64,000 nt of DNA. It comes from DATJGR01 sp963812255. Lineage in GTDB: Bacteria; Pseudomonadota; Gammaproteobacteria; Pseudomonadales; Azotimanducaceae. The DNA is taken from contig CAWEUM010000005.1 in assembly GCA_963812255.1 (NCBI GenBank), forward strand, positions 1,674,001 through 1,738,000. Direction: 5' to 3'. How positions within the stretch are numbered: position 1 is the stretch's first letter; each line of letters opens with the position of its first letter. The position numbers and the translations under genes are program-made. Below, piece by piece: positions 61,233 through 64,000 of this stretch. The notes under the pieces were generated by a model. The model made no database searches, was not told where the DNA came from, and saw nothing but the letters and a program-made list of their open reading frames with translations.

Positions 61233-63506
61233 TCAGGCCGCGCGGCTGGGCCGCGCGTTCTTGATCGCGGCGAGAATCCGCGGCGGCGACATCGGAATGT
61301 GGGTCATGCGCACGCCGACGGCGTTCGACACCGCGTTGGCGATGGCGGCCAGCGGCGGCACGATCGACGTTTCACCCACGCCGCGCACACCATAAGGATG
61401 GTTCGGGTTCGGGATCTCCAGAATCTGCGTATCGATGAATGGCAGATCCGAGCAGACCGGGATGCGATAGTCGAGAAATCCCGCATTCTGCAGGCGGCCG
61501 TCGGCACCGTAGACGTATTCCTCGTTCAACGCCCAGCCAATGCCCTGCGCGGCGGCGCCCTGGAACTGACCCTCGACGTAGTCAGGATGAATGGCTTTGC
61601 CCGCGTCCTGAATCACCGTGTATCGAATGACCCGCGTCTTGCCGGTTTCCGGATCCACCTCGATGTCGCAGATGTGCGTCGCGAACGAAACGCCGGCACC
61701 GTCCGCCACCACTTCGTTGTGGCCCGCGATCGGTCCTCCGGTCTGGGCCGCCTTCGCGGCGAGCTGTTCCAGCGTCAGCGAATCGAGGTTGCCGTGTTCG
61801 GCCCGCAGCGTAACCGCCTTGCCGTCCTTCCACGCGATGTCCTCGACGTCGATGTCCCACGTCTTCGCCGCCCGCTCGCGCAATACCTGGATTGCTTCGC
61901 GCGCTGCGAAGATCGTCGCCATACCGGACGAGAACGTACCGCGGCTCCCCTCTGTGGTGTCGTTGTGACCGAGCGAGGCGGTATCAGCGATCGTGCACTT
62001 GACCTTCTCGTATGGAATGCCGAGTTCCTCGGCGGCGATCAACGACAGTGACGCGCGCGACCCGCCGACATCGACGGTACCTACCGTCAGCGACACCGTG
62101 CCGTCCGCGCCGATGTTGAGATCGGTGCAGGTCTGACCGCCGAAATTGAACCAGAACCCGCAGGCCATGCCCCGTCCCTGATTCTTCTTCAGCGGCGCCT
62201 GCATGTGCGGATGATTCATCGCCGCTTGTAGCGTCGGCCCGATGCCGATAGGTCCGTATGTCGGACCGTACGATGCCCGTGTGCCTTCCTTCGCGGCGTT
62301 CATGATGCGGAACTCGACCGGGTTCATGCCGATTTGCGCGGCGACCTGGTCTATCGTGCTCTCGACTGCGAACGCGGCCATTGGCGCCGATGGCGCGCGA
62401 TACGCGGCCACTTTCGGCCGATTGACGAGCACGTCGTAGCCGATCGATTTGACGTTCTCGAGGTCGTAACACGCCCACGACGTCATTGCGCCCAGCATGC
62501 CCCAGATCGACGGAAACGCGCCGTCCTGATAACGAAGCACCGCTTTCGCCGCCGTGATGCGGCCGTCCTTCTTGGCGCCGATCTTCACGTCGATCGATGT
62601 CGAGCAGGTCGGACCGGTAGCGCGGAACACTTCGTCGCGGGTCATCACGAGCTTGACCGGGCGATTGGCCTTGCGCGACAGCGCGAGCGCTACTGGCTCG
62701 ATCCACACGTGCGTTTTGCCGCCGAACCCGCCGCCGATCTCGGACGACGTCACCTTCAGCTTGGCAATGTCCATGCCGAGCAGCGCGGCGCAGACGTTGC
62801 GGAACGTGAAGTGGCCCTGCGTCGTGACCCACAGCTCGCCTTGCCCGTCGGGACCGACGCTCGCGAGGCATGCGTGGGGTTCGATATAGCCCTGGTGCGT
62901 TTGCTCGGTCTTGTAGCTGCGTTCGACAATCACGTCGGCTTGCGCAAACCCCGCCTCCACGTCGCCGTGTCCGAACTCGGACACCTGGGCAATGTTCGAC
63001 GCCTTGCCGGGCTTGGGTTCGACACCCGTGGTACGGATATGCGGCTGCACGATCGGCGCGCCGGGCTTCATCGCTTCGTCGACGTCGGTGACGTGCGGCA
63101 ACACTTCGTAGTCGACCTTGATCAGCTTCAACGCCTGCCGCGCGGTCTCGGCATCGATCGCCGCAACCGCGGCCACTGCGTGACCATCGTACAGCGCGCG
63201 TCCGCGTGCCATGCAGTTCTCGAGCATGTCGAGCATGGCACGATCGCCGTTCGTCAGATCAGGCAGATCTGCGCTGGTGATTACCGCCTTCACGCCTTTG
63301 AGCTTTTCCGCCTTGCTCGTATCGATTTTCCGGATCTTCGCGTGCGCGTGCGGCGAGCGCAGCACCAGCCCCACGAGCTGACCGGGTGCGGACGCATCGG
63401 CGCCGTATCGGGCACGGCCGGTGACTTTGTCAACACCGTCCGGGCGCGGCGGGCGCGTGCCGACCACGTTGAATGTCTGGTTCGTGAACTTGGTATCGAG
63501 TGCCAC
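61233..63506 (-). CDS. Molybdenum hydroxylase large subunit (xanthine dehydrogenase family)
   Basis: A 757-residue molybdopterin-binding subunit. N-terminal block VGTRPPRPDGVDKVTGRARYGAD; the middle has GEIGGGFGGKTHVWIEP-like SSEIGGGFGGKTHVW, and AYRAPSAP lies in the substrate region. The C-terminal FQGAAAQGIGWALNEE, VRGVGETSIVPPLAAIANAV with the catalytic glutamate (GVGE) is standard. The active-site AYxCSFR of form I CO dehydrogenase is absent, so this is not a CODH. It belongs to the broad aldehyde/xanthine/4-hydroxybenzoyl-CoA reductase group. The FAD subunit is not seen and may lie outside the window. Confidence 0.92.
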   Translation of the reverse strand: MALDTKFTNQTFNVVGTRPPRPDGVDKVTGRARYGADASAPGQLVGLVLRSPHAHAKIRKIDTSKAEKLKGVKAVITSADLPDLTNGDRAMLDMLENCMARGRALYDGHAVAAVAAIDAETARQALKLIKVDYEVLPHVTDVDEAMKPGAPIVQPHIRTTGVEPKPGKASNIAQVSEFGHGDVEAGFAQADVIVERSYKTEQTHQGYIEPHACLASVGPDGQGELWVTTQGHFTFRNVCAALLGMDIAKLKVTSSEIGGGFGGKTHVWIEPVALALSRKANRPVKLVMTRDEVFRATGPTCSTSIDVKIGAKKDGRITAAKAVLRYQDGAFPSIWGMLGAMTSWACYDLENVKSIGYDVLVNRPKVAAYRAPSAPMAAFAVESTIDQVAAQIGMNPVEFRIMNAAKEGTRASYGPTYGPIGIGPTLQAAMNHPHMQAPLKKNQGRGMACGFWFNFGGQTCTDLNIGADGTVSLTVGTVDVGGSRASLSLIAAEELGIPYEKVKCTIADTASLGHNDTTEGSRGTFSSGMATIFAAREAIQVLRERAAKTWDIDVEDIAWKDGKAVTLRAEHGNLDSLTLEQLAAKAAQTGGPIAGHNEVVADGAGVSFATHICDIEVDPETGKTRVIRYTVIQDAGKAIHPDYVEGQFQGAAAQGIGWALNEEYVYGADGRLQNAGFLDYRIPVCSDLPFIDTQILEIPNPNHPYGVRGVGETSIVPPLAAIANAVSNAVGVRMTHIPMSPPRILAAIKNARPSRAA

Positions 63507-63510
63507 TGAT

Positions 63511-64000
63511 CTACGCCTCCCTACTGGTTTGCGTTGTGGTGCGTTTCGTTGCGGTGCCTTTCCTTGAAGTGCCTTGCCTGGAAGTGCGTTGCGATCTGAT
63601 TTCCTCTGCCGCAGCGGTCACGGCACGCACGATCTTGTCGTAACCGGTACAGCGACACAGGTTGCCGGCGAGGGCATAGCGGATTTCTTGTTCGCTGGGA
63701 TCGGCGTTGCGATCCAACAGCACCTTCGCCGCCACCAGAAACCCGGGTGTGCAGATACCGCATTGCAACGCTGCATGTTTGATGAACTGGCTTTGCAGCG
63801 GATGCAGCGTATCGCCATCGGTGAGGCTTTCGATGGTCGTTACCTTGCGATCCTGCGCTTCCGCGCCGAGGACCAGACACGAACACACCAGCCGGCCATC
63901 AACCGTGACACTGCAGGCCCCGCAATCGCCCGTGCCGCAGCCCTCCTTCGAACCCGTCAATCCCAGCCGGTTGCGCAACACGTCGAGTAGCGTTTCGTGC
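63511..64000 (-). CDS. Molybdenum hydroxylase [2Fe-2S] small subunit (5' end outside window)
   Basis: The frame is open through the window end (HETLLDVLRNRLGL before an in-frame GTG), so the N-terminus is cut. Both [2Fe-2S] cluster motifs are present: GCGTGDCGACSV and CGICTPGF...GNLCRCTGY. It transfers electrons from the Mo site of the large subunit, whose gene starts 4 bases later. The C-terminus is a repetitive Arg/Thr/Ser-rich tail (RQGTSRKGTATKRTTTQTS) not usual for the family. Confidence 0.93.
   Translation of the reverse strand, partial: HETLLDVLRNRLGLTGSKEGCGTGDCGACSVTVDGRLVCSCLVLGAEAQDRKVTTIESLTDGDTLHPLQSQFIKHAALQCGICTPGFLVAAKVLLDRNADPSEQEIRYALAGNLCRCTGYDKIVRAVTAAAEEIRSQRTSRQGTSRKGTATKRTTTQTSREA

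Overview
The window is a GC-rich bacterial chromosome segment, most likely from a proteobacterium and probably a gammaproteobacterium. The evidence is a QseB/QseC-like two-component system beside a DegP-type protease, a panB-panC-coaX operon, TolB-like/TPR regulators and REP-like palindromes. This placement is inference, because there is no rRNA or tRNA to anchor it. I see no phage, insertion sequence, CRISPR array or tRNA.

Layout. 1-4.1 kb: end of a TetR regulator, a Baeyer-Villiger monooxygenase (BVMO), an SDR and a YghU-like glutathione transferase. 4.4-6.8 kb: pantothenate/CoA operon panB-panC-coaX. 6.8-11.1 kb: small housekeeping and accessory genes, plus a cyclase-homology/TolB/TPR protein. 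11.1-20.3 kb: an aromatic catabolic island with a TetR regulator, an extradiol dioxygenase broken by an in-frame TGA, a cis-dihydrodiol dehydrogenase-like SDR, a Rieske ring-hydroxylating dioxygenase (beta and alpha), a PhyH oxygenase, an FAH-family hydrolase, an HpaE-like aldehyde dehydrogenase and an HpaB-like flavin monooxygenase. The tetR and hpaB promoter regions share an 18-bp motif, which suggests one regulator controls both ends.

20.4-32.7 kb: PPOX protein, periplasmic or lipoprotein MsrA, CocE/NonD hydrolase, SDR, the response regulator-kinase-HtrA envelope-stress operon, an MDR oxidoreductase, membrane and secreted hypothetical proteins, and a winged-helix/TolB/TPR regulator. 32.7-43.4 kb: SDR, LLM flavoprotein, two more BVMOs, a receiver domain fused to a membrane-anchored domain, a dense inverted-repeat region (39.0-39.4 kb), an arylsulfotransferase-like protein and a phosphotransferase with a short N-lobe. 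43.5-50.5 kb: MOP-type exporter, ClC transporter with CBS domains, MFS transporter and a two-gene ergothioneine cluster (egtB-egtD).

50.6-60.9 kb: a stress or low-oxygen-type island with two UspA proteins, a DUF2934 protein, a sugar nucleotidyltransferase, a PAS/NarX-type kinase, two NarL-type regulators, a HAD hydrolase, a small coupled ORF, an alpha-glucan phosphorylase and an unusual receiver-GNAT fusion. A palindrome GGYGGAWTCCRCC recurs in its intergenic regions. 60.9-64 kb: a molybdenum hydroxylase operon (2Fe-2S subunit cut by the window end, large subunit, MoaD/ThiS-like carrier) with a perfect 11-bp inverted repeat at the carrier start.

The most unusual items are the receiver-GNAT protein inside the stress island, the sulfur carrier coupled to the molybdoenzyme, the receiver-membrane fusion, the shared catabolic operator and the nonsense-split extradiol dioxygenase with its whole active site intact.
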